Source: Bradyrhizobium sp. 1(2017) (GTDB taxonomy: Bacteria > Pseudomonadota > Alphaproteobacteria > Rhizobiales > Xanthobacteraceae). Taken from it: a DNA stretch of 64,000 nucleotides. The notes beneath the pieces are model-generated. The model saw nothing but the letters and a program-made list of their open reading frames with translations, had not been told where the DNA came from and did no database searches. The DNA lies in contig NZ_CP050022.2 of NCBI RefSeq assembly GCF_011602485.2, positions 2,500,001 to 2,564,000 on the forward strand. The letters run 5' to 3'. A program made the position numbers and the translations under genes. This document shows positions 49,293-58,525 of the stretch, in pieces; positions within the stretch are counted from its first letter, which is position 1; every line of letters begins with the position of its first letter.

Positions 49293-50507
49293 TCAAGAGA
49301 AATCCTGCGTCAGGATCGCGGCAAACCGCTCCAGCGCCCAGTCGACCTGGTCGCTGGTGATCACCAGCGGCGGCGCGATGCGGATGCTATGCTCATGGGT
49401 ATCCTTGGCGAGGATGCCCTTGCCCTGGAGCGCCTCGCAGTAGCGGCGCGCCCGTCCGGCCTCGGGATGAAGCTCGACCGCCAGCATCAAGCCGCGCCCG
49501 CGCACCTCGCGGATCGTGTTGGCACGGATGTCCTTCAAGCCCTCCAGAAAGCGCGCGCCCTGCGTGGCCGCGTTCTCGATCATGCCTTCCTCGACCAGCA
49601 CCCGCATCGCCGCGCGCGCCACCGCGCAGGCAAGCGGGTTACCGCCGAAGGTCGAACCGTGCTGCCCGGGCCGCAATGTGCCCAGCACTGCGTTGTTCGA
49701 GAGCACGGCCGATACCGGATAGAAGCCGCCGGACAGCGCCTTGCCGAGCAGCGTCACGTCCGCCTCGATTCCCTCGTGCTGCTCGGCGAGCAGCTTGCCG
49801 GTGCGGCCGAGCCCGGTCTGGATCTCGTCGAGCACCAGCATCACGTTGTTGGCGGTGCAGAGCTGCCGCACCTCGGTGAAATAGCCGGCTGGCGGAATGA
49901 CGACACCGGCTTCGCCCTGGATCGGCTCGACCAGAAAGGCGACGGTGTTTGGCGTGATGGCGGCTTTAAGCGCCGCGGCGTCGCCGAACGGAATGAGCTT
50001 GAAGCCCGGCGCGAACGGCCCGAAATGAGCGCGCGTCTCGGGGTCGGTTGAAAAGCCGACGATGCCGAGCGTGCGTCCGTGGAAATTGTTGGCGCAGACG
50101 ATGATCTCGGCCTGGCCGTCCGGCACGCCCTTCACCTCGTAGCCCCATTTGCGCACCGACTTGATCGCGCTCTCGACCGCCTCGGCGCCGCTGTTCATCG
50201 GCAGCACCTTGTGGGAGCCGGTCAGCGCCGCGATCTCTTCGTAGAAGGGGGCGAGCTGGTCGTTGTGGAAGGCGCGCGAGGTGAGCGTCAGCCTGTGCGC
50301 CTGTTCCACCATCGCCGCCAGGATCTTGGGGTGGCAGTGGCCCTGGCTGACCGCCGAATAGGCGGAGAGGCAATCGAGATAGCGGTTTCCGTCGGTATCC
50401 CAGACCCAGACACCTTCGCCGCGCGACAGGACGACGCCGATCGGCTCGTAATTGTGGGCGCCAAAGCGTGCTTCCGTCGCAACGAAATCAATGACCGACG
50501 CGCTCAT
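49293..50507 (-). CDS. rocD: ornithine aminotransferase
   Basis: A 404-residue class III PLP aminotransferase that converts ornithine and 2-oxoglutarate to glutamate semialdehyde and glutamate in arginine/ornithine catabolism. The PLP lysine is Lys256 ([15 protein letters not shown]), the ring-binding Asp227 is in [15 protein letters not shown]. The start [20 protein letters not shown] and [20 protein letters not shown] are the specific ornithine-aminotransferase signatures. No arginase is in the window. Upstream on the same strand, after about 225 bases with no gene, is the P450. Confidence 0.93.
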   Translation of the reverse strand: MSASVIDFVATEARFGAHNYEPIGVVLSRGEGVWVWDTDGNRYLDCLSAYSAVSQGHCHPKILAAMVEQAHRLTLTSRAFHNDQLAPFYEEIAALTGSHKVLPMNSGAEAVESAIKSVRKWGYEVKGVPDGQAEIIVCANNFHGRTLGIVGFSTDPETRAHFGPFAPGFKLIPFGDAAALKAAITPNTVAFLVEPIQGEAGVVIPPAGYFTEVRQLCTANNVMLVLDEIQTGLGRTGKLLAEQHEGIEADVTLLGKALSGGFYPVSAVLSNNAVLGTLRPGQHGSTFGGNPLACAVARAAMRVLVEEGMIENAATQGARFLEGLKDIRANTIREVRGRGLMLAVELHPEAGRARRYCEALQGKGILAKDTHEHSIRIAPPLVITSDQVDWALERFAAILTQDFS

Positions 50508-50733
50508 CTGCCGTCACTCCATTGCTGCGCGCCGGCGTCAAGCGGCTGCACCGGCCGCGGTCAAACTAATGTGGGTATCGGTTTGCCCGCTTGGAAGCCT
50601 TGATGCGCCCGATGGCGCGGACCGGCCAGATTTGCTCGAAGCGTCAGATGGTTCTGCCGAACCACAGCGCGTCGTCCGCCGGCCCACGCTCTACTGTGCA
50701 TGGGGTTGTTTTCGCCATTTTTGTTGTTGGCCG

Positions 50734-51954
50734 TCAGCCAAGCGCGCAGGGCACGCTCAGAAAGCCGCGGAACCGGACCCGCCCGCCCCGCACCGGCGCC
50801 CCGCTCACGGCATAATTCGGAAAGCGCGCCAGGAAACGTGAGATCGCAATCGCGCCTTCCAGTCGCGCCAGCGCCATGCCGGCGCATTGATGCGCGCCCG
50901 TGGCGAAGGCGAGGTGGCGGTTCGGCGTACGGGCGATGTCGAAGCGCTCGGGGTCCGGAAACTGCGCGGGGTCGCGGTTGGCCGCGCCGATGCACAGCGT
51001 CACCGAGGTGCCGGCTTCGAGCATGACGCCGCCGAGCTCGACCTTCTCGGTGGTCATGCGGTTGCCGAGCTGGTTGGAGCTTTCGTAGCGCAGCATCTCC
51101 TCCACGGCGGTCTTGATCAGGTCGGGGTGGTCGATCAGGCGCTGCTTCTGGTCGGGATTGCGGTCCAGCGCGACGAGGCCATTGCCGATCAGATTGGTCG
51201 TGGTCTCGTGGCCGGCATTGAGCAGGAAGATGCAATTGTGCAGCAGTTCCTTCTCGGTCAGCCGCTCGCCGTTCTCCTCTCCCTGGATTAGGCGCGTCAG
51301 CACGTCGCGCTCGGCATTGCCGGGCTTCTGACGCCGGCGCGCGACCAGCGTTTCGAGATAGGCGAGGAAGTCCTGCACCGCCTTGTTGCCGCGCGCAGCT
51401 GCGTCAGGCGACACCACCGGTTCGAGTGCGCCGAGGATCGCCAGCGACCAGTCGCGCAGCGGGGCGCGCTCGTCATGGGGAACGTCGAGCAGGTTGCCGA
51501 TCACTTCGATCGGAATGGACGCGGCAAAATCCTCGATCAGCTCGCAAGTCCCCTTGGCGGCGATGGCATCGAGCAGGCTCTCGACCAGTTTGATGAGATC
51601 GCCCTCCATCCCCGCGATCGCGCGCGGCGACAGTGCGCCCATGATCAGGCGGCGCACGCGGGTATGCGCGGGCGGATCGTTGAAGACGAGGCTGGTGGTG
51701 TGGTGCTCGTAAAGCGGCGTGTCGCCGTATTTGGGCGCGAACTCGCGCTTCTTGTCCGAGCTGAAGGACTTGGTGTTCTTGTAAGTGGTGACGAGGTCGT
51801 CATAGCGGGTCAGGAACACGGTGCCGTTGCGCAGGCGCTTGACCGGCTCGTTCTCCCGCAGTGCACGATAGGTCGGATAGGGGTTGTCGTAGAACTCCGG
51901 CGCCAGCTTCTCGAGGTCGAAGCCTGCCGCCAGCGCCTTCGCATCTGCGTTCAT
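50734..51954 (-). CDS. cytochrome P450
   Basis: A 406-residue soluble bacterial P450. The I-helix oxygen-binding motif is [13 protein letters not shown], the K-helix ExxR is VEEMLRYES, and the heme ligand Cys lies in [16 protein letters not shown]. The second position of the heme loop is Ala where the consensus F-x-x-G-x-H-x-C-x-G usually has Gly. It would hydroxylate a small molecule using electrons from a ferredoxin and ferredoxin reductase, neither adjacent. It diverges from the TPP enzyme pair at 52061 with 106 bases between starts. Confidence 0.93.
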   Translation of the reverse strand: MNADAKALAAGFDLEKLAPEFYDNPYPTYRALRENEPVKRLRNGTVFLTRYDDLVTTYKNTKSFSSDKKREFAPKYGDTPLYEHHTTSLVFNDPPAHTRVRRLIMGALSPRAIAGMEGDLIKLVESLLDAIAAKGTCELIEDFAASIPIEVIGNLLDVPHDERAPLRDWSLAILGALEPVVSPDAAARGNKAVQDFLAYLETLVARRRQKPGNAERDVLTRLIQGEENGERLTEKELLHNCIFLLNAGHETTTNLIGNGLVALDRNPDQKQRLIDHPDLIKTAVEEMLRYESSNQLGNRMTTEKVELGGVMLEAGTSVTLCIGAANRDPAQFPDPERFDIARTPNRHLAFATGAHQCAGMALARLEGAIAISRFLARFPNYAVSGAPVRGGRVRFRGFLSVPCALG

Positions 51955-52060
51955 CCCGTTATACTCGCCGGTTAAAGCCGATATGCCGTTTTTGTTGTTC
52001 TAGTCGACGTGTGCATGCGTCTACAGTCTTCGAAACATTGCTAGCCGACCGGACAGGAAA

Positions 52061-52603
52061 ATGCACGCCCGCGCTGACGCTCCCGACACGGCCCCGACTT
52101 GGCCCGACGATATTTTCGCGACATTGCAGCGCTTCGACGTCCGGCAGGTGCCGTACGTGCCCGACGCTGGCCATTCGAAGCTGATCCAGCGTGTGCTGGC
52201 GTCGTCCACGATGCGCGGCATTGCGTTGACGACGGAGGAGGAGGGCGTCGCGCTGCTCGCGGGGGCCTGGACCGGCGGGCAACGCGGCGTGCTGCTGATG
52301 CAGTCGAGCGGCGTCGGCAATTGCATCAACATGCTGTCGCTGATCCCGATCCTGCGCTTTCCGTTCCTCACGCTCGTGACCATGCGCGGCGAGTGGGGCG
52401 AGTTCAATCCGTGGCAGGTGCCGATGGGGTCGACCACGCAAGGCGTGTTCGAACTGTCGGGTGTCCAGGTGCTGCGTGCTTCGAACCCAGCCGAGGTTCC
52501 GGCCGTGCTCGAGGCGGCCGCCGCGCAGGCCTACAATGCGCTCACCCCCACCGCCGTCCTTCTGTCGCAGCGCCTGATCGGCGCCAAGGTTTTCACCAAA
52601 TGA
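52061..52603 (+). CDS. TPP-dependent decarboxylase, alpha-like subunit (ComD type)
   Basis: A 180-residue protein corresponding to the pyrimidine-binding half of a TPP enzyme: TTEEEGVALLAGAWTGGQRG contains the catalytic Glu that activates TPP, followed by QSSGVGNCINML. Size and sequence match the alpha subunit of sulfopyruvate/phosphonopyruvate decarboxylases, which in archaeal coenzyme M synthesis is ComD. The beta partner overlaps it by four bases (ATGA). Which 2-oxoacid is decarboxylated is unknown. AGGAAA precedes the ATG. Confidence 0.85.
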   Translation: MHARADAPDTAPTWPDDIFATLQRFDVRQVPYVPDAGHSKLIQRVLASSTMRGIALTTEEEGVALLAGAWTGGQRGVLLMQSSGVGNCINMLSLIPILRFPFLTLVTMRGEWGEFNPWQVPMGSTTQGVFELSGVQVLRASNPAEVPAVLEAAAAQAYNALTPTAVLLSQRLIGAKVFTK

Positions 52604-53190
52604 GCAAGGCCAATCTCCTCGACCGCCGCCAAGTGGTGTCCACGCTGCTGGCCGACCGCAAGGACGTTGTTGCGATCGGTGGCTTGGGTGCCTCCACCAA
52701 CGACATGTGCGCGGCCGGCGACCACGCCCGCAATTTCTATCTCTGGGGCGGCATGGGCGGCGCGGCGATGATCGGGCTCGGGCTTGCGCTGGCGCAGCCG
52801 AAGCTGCCGGTGCTGGTCATCACCGGCGACGGCGAGATGCTGATGGGCATGGGCAGCCTCGCCACCATCGGGCTGCAGAAACCGTCCAACCTCTCCATCG
52901 TCGTGCTCGACAACGAGGCCTATGGCGAGACCGGAGGTCAGACCAGCCACACCTCCGCGGCCGCCGACCTCGTCGGCGTCGCCAAGGCGTGCGGCATTGC
53001 GGACAGCCAGTCGATCTCGACCATGGCGGAGGTGGAGGCCTTCGCCAAGGCCGTCCACGACGTCTCGGCCGGGCCCCGCTTCGTCAATGTGAAGATCGAC
53101 AGCGCCAGCGTCGAGCGGATCTTACCGACCCGGGACGGGACCTACATCGTCAACCGGATTCGCGGCGACCTCGGTTTCCAGCCGATCTAG
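52600..53190 (+). CDS. TPP-dependent decarboxylase, beta-like subunit (ComE type)
   Basis: A 196-residue partner with the diphosphate/Mg-binding motif ITGDGEMLMGMGSLATI and LDNEAYGETGGQTSHTS, the pattern of the beta subunit of sulfopyruvate decarboxylase or phosphonopyruvate decarboxylase C-terminal halves. With the preceding alpha subunit it makes a complete active site at the interface. The split gene arrangement argues against acetolactate synthase. The upstream P450 is divergent; a common pathway is conceivable. Confidence 0.87.
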   Translation: MSKANLLDRRQVVSTLLADRKDVVAIGGLGASTNDMCAAGDHARNFYLWGGMGGAAMIGLGLALAQPKLPVLVITGDGEMLMGMGSLATIGLQKPSNLSIVVLDNEAYGETGGQTSHTSAAADLVGVAKACGIADSQSISTMAEVEAFAKAVHDVSAGPRFVNVKIDSASVERILPTRDGTYIVNRIRGDLGFQPI

Positions 53191-53305
53191 CGCCGGCTTG
53201 CCGGCATTGACGTCCTGCACGGAGGCCGTGCGGGCGTGGCCAATTTCCCCTGAATCTACAACGCATTTAGGTTGCGATGCAGCATAGTGCTTGACTTTTG
53301 CGTGG

Positions 53306-53321
53306 GTGAGTGCTTACTCAC
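53306..53321. promoter_or_regulatory. palindromic operator upstream of the efflux regulator
   Basis: GTGAGT-GCTT-ACTCAC is a perfect 6+6 inverted repeat. A -35-like TTGACT lies at 53291-53296, and a -10 at 17-base spacing would be TTACTC (53314-53319), inside the palindrome. Such an overlap is typical of a TetR-type autorepressor site. Confidence 0.6.
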
Positions 53322-53325
53322 TAGC

Positions 53326-54027
53326 ATGAGCTCATTGCGTATGACGAGCGACCTGAGGCGTCAGTTGATCCTCGGTGCCGCGAAACGCTGCTTTGCCCGA
53401 CACGGCTATAACGGCACCACGACCAAGAGCGTGGCGGCCGCCGCTGCCATTTCCGAGGCGCTGCTGTTCAAGCATTTCCCGTCCAAGGCGGCGCTCTATG
53501 CCGAGATCCTGAGCGACGAATGCGAGGCGGATCCGGCGCTGATGGAGCTGCTCGAACGGGAACCGTCGACGGCTGCCCTGGTCGAGCTGATCCGCGGCAT
53601 GGTCCAGCATTTCCTCGCGATCGCGGACGGGCCCGACCAAGAAGAGGCGCAGCGCCTGCGACTGATGGCCACGAGCCATTTGGACGATGGCGAATTCGCC
53701 CGTTTGCTGTATGCCAAGATCGAGACGCTGATCGGGGCCGTCTTCGTCGCTTCGCTCGAGCGCGCGGTGGCTGCCGGGGACGCGCGGCCCTGCACGGGCG
53801 ATCCGCTCAACCTGTTCTGGTTCGCGCATCATGCGGTGATGACCGCGGCGCTGACTAGGCTGCCGGCCGCGCCCTGTCTCGCTTACGGCAAGGCCAACGA
53901 GCTGGAGCGGCAGCTCTGTGAGTTTCTCCTGAGGGGTATCGGACTTAACGACGCCGCAATTGCTTCGCATCTGGGCCACGATCAGGCCACGGATGCGGGC
54001 AGGACGGCGATTGCAGAAAGTGCATGA
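53326..54027 (+). CDS. TetR-family regulator of the RND efflux operon
   Basis: A 233-residue TetR protein. The helix-turn-helix covers residues 8-55 (LRRQLILGAAKRCFARHGYN to SEALLFKHFPSKAALYAEIL); the ligand domain is helical with GMVQHFLAIADGPDQEEAQR. The ATG 53326 was preferred (MSSLRMTSD); ATG 53341 is also possible. It is followed after one base by the membrane fusion protein gene, so it controls its own operon; the palindrome at 53306-53321 is the likely operator. Confidence 0.9.
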   Translation: MSSLRMTSDLRRQLILGAAKRCFARHGYNGTTTKSVAAAAAISEALLFKHFPSKAALYAEILSDECEADPALMELLEREPSTAALVELIRGMVQHFLAIADGPDQEEAQRLRLMATSHLDDGEFARLLYAKIETLIGAVFVASLERAVAAGDARPCTGDPLNLFWFAHHAVMTAALTRLPAAPCLAYGKANELERQLCEFLLRGIGLNDAAIASHLGHDQATDAGRTAIAESA

Positions 54028-54028
54028 C

Positions 54029-55222
54029 ATGAACATCGTAGCCGAACACAAGATTTCGGGCCAACCGATCGACAACAAGGCTCCCAAGCGTCCGGCCCGG
54101 CCGGTGCTGTGGTTCATCATCGTCGGCACGCTTCTCTGCGTGCTGGTCGGTGGTCTCGTCTGGTTCAATTATTTCCGCGGCCAGATGATCAAGCAGTTCT
54201 TCGCCAACAACAAGCCGCCGCCGACCGCCGTCAGCGCGGCCGAAGCGAAGTCCGAGGTGGTGCCGAACCTGCTCACCGCGGTCGGCAGCCTCGTCGCCGT
54301 GCACCAGGTTGACGTCTCCGCCGACGTCAACGGCCGCGTCACCGAGATCAAGTTCGAGCCGGGTACGCGTATCGAGGCCGGTACGCCGCTGGTGCAGCTG
54401 TTCGACGCACCGGAGCAGGGCGATCTCGCCAATTACAAGGCGCAGGCAACCGTGGCTCAGCTGTCGCTCGACCGCGCCAAGCAGCTCGCCGCGCGCCAGT
54501 TCGGCCCGCAGGCGACCGTCGATACCGCGCAGGCCGCCTACGACCAGGCGCAGGCCGGCATCGCCAAGACCGAAGCGCTGATTTCGCAGAAGCTGGTGCG
54601 CGCGCCGTTCGCCGGCGATCTCGGTGTGCGTAAGGTCGAGGTCGGCCAGTATCTCACTGCCGGCACCGCCATCGTCTCGCTGACTGATCTCTCGGAGCTA
54701 TGGGCCAACTTCACGGTGACGGAGAAGGACTCCGGTAACCTCAAGGTCGGCCAGACTGTCCGGCTCAGGGTCGACGCCTATCCGGGCCGCACCTTCGAAG
54801 GCAAGATCACAACGATCGAGCCGCAGATCTCGACCGACACCCGCAACATCCGCGTGCAGGCGACGATCGCCAATCCGGAGAAGATCCTGAAGCCCGGCAT
54901 GTTCGTGACCACCACGGTGGTGCTGCCGGACAAGCCGGCCGTGATCACCGTGCCGGAGACCGCGGTCGACTACACGCTGTATGGCGACTCGGTGTTCGTG
55001 ATCTCCGAGAAGAAGGAAGATGACGGCAAGACCAGCCTCTCCGCTGTGCGCACCTTCGTTCAGACCGGCAACCGGGTCGAAGGCCGCGTCGAAATCGTCA
55101 AGGGGTTGAAGGCAGGCGACAAGGTCGTCGCCGTCGGCCAGCTCAAGCTGCAATCCGGCGCACCGGTGTCGATCTCGACCGACCCGGCCCCGGCAATTCC
55201 GGCGCAGCCGCCGCGCTACTGA
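54029..55222 (+). CDS. RND efflux periplasmic adaptor (membrane fusion protein)
   Basis: A 397-residue adaptor anchored by an N-terminal membrane helix (PVLWFIIVGTLLCVLVGGLV). The biotinyl-lipoyl half motifs are VDVSADVNGRVTEIKFEPGT and LVRAPFAGDLGVRKVEVGQY, separated by a short alpha-hairpin (residues 130-185); beta-barrel and membrane-proximal domains follow. It links the inner-membrane pump encoded next to an outer-membrane channel. ATG 54029 follows the regulator's stop directly. Confidence 0.93.
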   Translation: MNIVAEHKISGQPIDNKAPKRPARPVLWFIIVGTLLCVLVGGLVWFNYFRGQMIKQFFANNKPPPTAVSAAEAKSEVVPNLLTAVGSLVAVHQVDVSADVNGRVTEIKFEPGTRIEAGTPLVQLFDAPEQGDLANYKAQATVAQLSLDRAKQLAARQFGPQATVDTAQAAYDQAQAGIAKTEALISQKLVRAPFAGDLGVRKVEVGQYLTAGTAIVSLTDLSELWANFTVTEKDSGNLKVGQTVRLRVDAYPGRTFEGKITTIEPQISTDTRNIRVQATIANPEKILKPGMFVTTTVVLPDKPAVITVPETAVDYTLYGDSVFVISEKKEDDGKTSLSAVRTFVQTGNRVEGRVEIVKGLKAGDKVVAVGQLKLQSGAPVSISTDPAPAIPAQPPRY

Positions 55223-55290
55223 CAAATACATTCAAGTGATCCGGCTCGGCCGGATCACTTTTCTTGAGACATGGAATCGAGATCGCCGCG

Positions 55291-58200
55291 ATGGCCTTTA
55301 CCGATATTTTCATCAAGCGACCGGTGCTGTCGGTCGTCGTCAGTCTGCTGATCCTGCTGATCGGTCTTCGTGCGGCGATGGTGCTGCCGATCCGGCAGTA
55401 TCCGAAGCTGTCGAACACGGTCATCAACATCACGACCGTCTATCCCGGTGCGTCCGCGGACCTGATCCAGGGCTTCATCACGACGCCGATCGAGCAGGCG
55501 GTCGCGTCCGCCGAGGGCGTCGACTACATCACCTCGTCCTCGGTGCTCGGCACCTCGACCATCCAGGTCTACATCAAGCTGAACTTCGATCCGAACCAGG
55601 CGCTCACCGAGGTGCTGGCGAAGACGAATTCGGTGAAGTACCTGATCCCGAAGGAATCCAACGACCCGATCGTCACCAAGACCACCGGCCAGACCACGGC
55701 CGTGATGTATCTCGGCTTCTCCTCTGAGGAGCTGTCGGGTTCGGCGATCTCGGACTATCTGACACGCGTGGTGCAGCCGGTGCTGTCGACCGTCGACGGC
55801 GTCGCCTCGGCCGACATTCTGGGCGGCCAGACGTTTGCGATGCGGCTATGGCTCGATCCCGTGAAGATGGCCGGCCGCAACGTGTCGCCGGCCGATGTTG
55901 CCGCGGCGATTACCGCCAACAACTTCCAGTCCGCGGCGGGCCAGACCAAGGGCTATCTCATCGTCTCGAACGTGTCGACGAATACGGGCCTGACCGACGT
56001 CAATCAGTTCAAGAAGATGATCGTCAAGGCCAAGGACGGCGGCTTCGTGCGGATGGAGGACATCGCCACCGTCGAGCTTGCGGCCCAGAGCACGGACGCC
56101 AGCGTCGCCTTCAACGGCGAGCACGCGATCTTCATCGGCGTGCAGGCGACGCCGCAAGGCAACCCGCTGACGCTGGTCAAGGGTGTGCGCGCGCTGTTCC
56201 CCGAGCTCGAACGCAATCTTCCGCCCTCGATGAAGATGAAGGTCGCCTACGACTCGACCAAGTTCATCCAGTCCTCGATCGACGAGGTGCAGAAAACCCT
56301 GGGCGAAGCCGTGATCATCGTGATCGTGGTCATCTTCCTGTTCCTGGCTTCGCTCCGCTCGGTCATCATTCCCGTCGTCACCATCCCGCTGTCGATGATC
56401 GGCGTCTGCACCCTGATGCTGGCGCTGGGCTTCAGCTTCAACCTTCTGACCCTGCTCGCGATGGTGCTCGCGATCGGCCTCGTGGTCGACGACGCCATCG
56501 TCGTGGTGGAAAACATCCACCGCCATCTGGAGGAGGGCAAGACGCCGGTCCAGGCTTCGCTACAAGGCGCGCGCGAGATCGTCGGCCCGGTCATCTCCAT
56601 GACCATCACGCTGGCCGCGGTGTACGCGCCGATCGGCTTCCTCGGCGGTCTCACCGGCTCGCTGTTCCGCGAATTCGCCTTCACGCTGGCGGGCTCCGTG
56701 ATCGTGTCGGGCGTGATCGCGCTGACATTGTCGCCGATGATGTGCTCGGTGCTGCTGAAGAACACCGAAGAGGGCCGCTTCGCCAAGCTCGTGAACCGTG
56801 TGTTCGGCGCCATGACGCGCTGGTATGGCCGCAAGCTCGATCGCTCGCTCGACTACAAGGCCATCACCGGCCTGTTCGCCGTGACGATCCTGGGGCTCGT
56901 CGGCTTTCTCTATATGCACACTTCGAAGGAGCTGGCGCCCGAGGAGGACCAGGGCATCGTATTCGCGGTGACCAAGGCGCCGAAATACGCCAACATCGAC
57001 TATGTCGATTTCTACGGCGAGAAGCTCGACAAGGAGTTCCAGAAATTCCCCGAGACCGATCTGCGTTTCGTGCTGAACGGCATCAACGGCCCGCAGGGCG
57101 GCATCGCCGGCATGCTCTTGAAGCCGTGGGACGAACGCACACGATCGTCGATTGCCTTGAAGCCGCTGGTGCAGGCCGAGCTCTCCAAGATCGAGGGCGT
57201 GCAGGCCTTCGCGTTCAACCTGCCGCCGCTGCCTGGTGGACCCGGCGGTCTGCCGATCCAGATGGTGATCAACTCCACGGCCGGCTTCCAGACTGTCTTT
57301 GAGCAGATGGAGAAGCTGAAGGACGCCGCGCGCCAGAGCGGCATGTTCATCGTCTCCGACAGCGACCTCGCCTACAACCAGCCGAACGTCGAGGTGACGA
57401 TCGACCGCACCAAGGCGCAGGACCTCGGCGTCAACATGCAGAACCTCGGCGCAACGCTCGCGGTGCTGCTCGGCGGCAACTACATCAACCGCTTCAACCT
57501 CGAGGGCCGGTCTTATCAGGTGATTCCGCAGGTGCCGCGCGGCAAGCGGCTCTCGCCGGAATCGCTCGGCGGCTACTATGTGACGACCAACACCGGCCAG
57601 CAGCTTCCGCTGTCGACCGTGGTCTCGATCAGGACCAAGACCGACCCGAATTCGCTGACTCACTACAACCAGCTCAATTCGGCGACGTTCTCTGCCGTCC
57701 CGATGCCCGGCGTGACCGTCGGCGCCGCGGTCGACTTCCTCGAGGGCGAGGCCAAGAAGCTGCCGCAAGGCTTCAGCCACGACTATCTGGCCGATAGCCG
57801 GCAATACGTGCAGGAAGGCAATCAGCTCGCGATCACCTTCGGCTTCGCGCTGATCATCATCTTCCTGGTGCTGGCGGCGCAGTTCGAGAGCTTGCGCGAC
57901 CCGCTGGTGATCATGATCTCGGTGCCGATGGCGATCGTCGGCGCGCTGATACCGTTGTTCTTCGGCGTTGCGACCATGAACATCTACACCCAGGTCGGTC
58001 TGCTCACCCTGGTCGGCCTGATCACCAAGCACGGCATCCTGATGGTGGAGTTCGCCAACGAGCTCCAGGTCAACGAGCGGCTCGACCGCCGCTCCGCGAT
58101 CGAGATGTCGGCCCGCATCCGTCTGCGGCCAATCCTGATGACGACAGCCGCGATGGTGACGGGCCTGATCCCGCTCCTGACCGCGACCGGCGCGGGCGCG

Positions 58201-58389
58201 GCCAGCCGCTTCTCGATCGGTCTGGTCGTCGTGGCCGGCATGTCGATCGGCACGCTGTTCACGCTGTTCGTGCTGCCGGCGGTCTACGTGGTGCTGGCGA
58301 CCGACCATCGCGCGTCGGCCGATTCGGAGCGGAACAAGCAGATTGCCGATCTCGATCTCGGCTCCGACAAGGCCCTGCGGCCGACCTGA
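55291..58389 (+). CDS. RND multidrug efflux permease
   Basis: A 1032-residue resistance-nodulation-division transporter with twelve membrane helices in two repeats. It starts with the typical MAFTDIFIKRPVLSVVVSLL; the proton-relay acids are in GLVVDDAIVVVENIHRHLEE (TM4), and a TM10-equivalent motif is LTLVGLITKHGILMVEFANE with the conserved Lys. The two large periplasmic loops are present. It would export hydrophobic compounds using the proton gradient. No outer-membrane factor gene follows; the operon stops at a clear terminator, so a channel from elsewhere must be used. Confidence 0.95.
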   Translation: MAFTDIFIKRPVLSVVVSLLILLIGLRAAMVLPIRQYPKLSNTVINITTVYPGASADLIQGFITTPIEQAVASAEGVDYITSSSVLGTSTIQVYIKLNFDPNQALTEVLAKTNSVKYLIPKESNDPIVTKTTGQTTAVMYLGFSSEELSGSAISDYLTRVVQPVLSTVDGVASADILGGQTFAMRLWLDPVKMAGRNVSPADVAAAITANNFQSAAGQTKGYLIVSNVSTNTGLTDVNQFKKMIVKAKDGGFVRMEDIATVELAAQSTDASVAFNGEHAIFIGVQATPQGNPLTLVKGVRALFPELERNLPPSMKMKVAYDSTKFIQSSIDEVQKTLGEAVIIVIVVIFLFLASLRSVIIPVVTIPLSMIGVCTLMLALGFSFNLLTLLAMVLAIGLVVDDAIVVVENIHRHLEEGKTPVQASLQGAREIVGPVISMTITLAAVYAPIGFLGGLTGSLFREFAFTLAGSVIVSGVIALTLSPMMCSVLLKNTEEGRFAKLVNRVFGAMTRWYGRKLDRSLDYKAITGLFAVTILGLVGFLYMHTSKELAPEEDQGIVFAVTKAPKYANIDYVDFYGEKLDKEFQKFPETDLRFVLNGINGPQGGIAGMLLKPWDERTRSSIALKPLVQAELSKIEGVQAFAFNLPPLPGGPGGLPIQMVINSTAGFQTVFEQMEKLKDAARQSGMFIVSDSDLAYNQPNVEVTIDRTKAQDLGVNMQNLGATLAVLLGGNYINRFNLEGRSYQVIPQVPRGKRLSPESLGGYYVTTNTGQQLPLSTVVSIRTKTDPNSLTHYNQLNSATFSAVPMPGVTVGAAVDFLEGEAKKLPQGFSHDYLADSRQYVQEGNQLAITFGFALIIIFLVLAAQFESLRDPLVIMISVPMAIVGALIPLFFGVATMNIYTQVGLLTLVGLITKHGILMVEFANELQVNERLDRRSAIEMSARIRLRPILMTTAAMVTGLIPLLTATGAGAASRFSIGLVVVAGMSIGTLFTLFVLPAVYVVLATDHRASADSERNKQIADLDLGSDKALRPT

Positions 58390-58412
58390 GGCTGCAAGCG
58401 AAGCGAACCAGA

Positions 58413-58445
58413 GGGCGGCAGCGGTCCCCGTTGCCGCCCTTTTTC
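58413..58445 (+). terminator. rho-independent terminator of the RND operon
   Basis: GGGCGGCA (58413-58420) pairs with TGCCGCCC (58432-58439) around an 11-base loop, followed by a run of T (58440-58444). It lies 24 bases after the pump's stop codon. Confidence 0.93.
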
Positions 58446-58525
58446 GTTGCGCCGGCGGTTCAAGCCGGCGCGCTCTCCCGCGCCTGCGAGAGACAAGGTC
58501 CGGTCTTCTTGCTAGGTTCCGGGGG

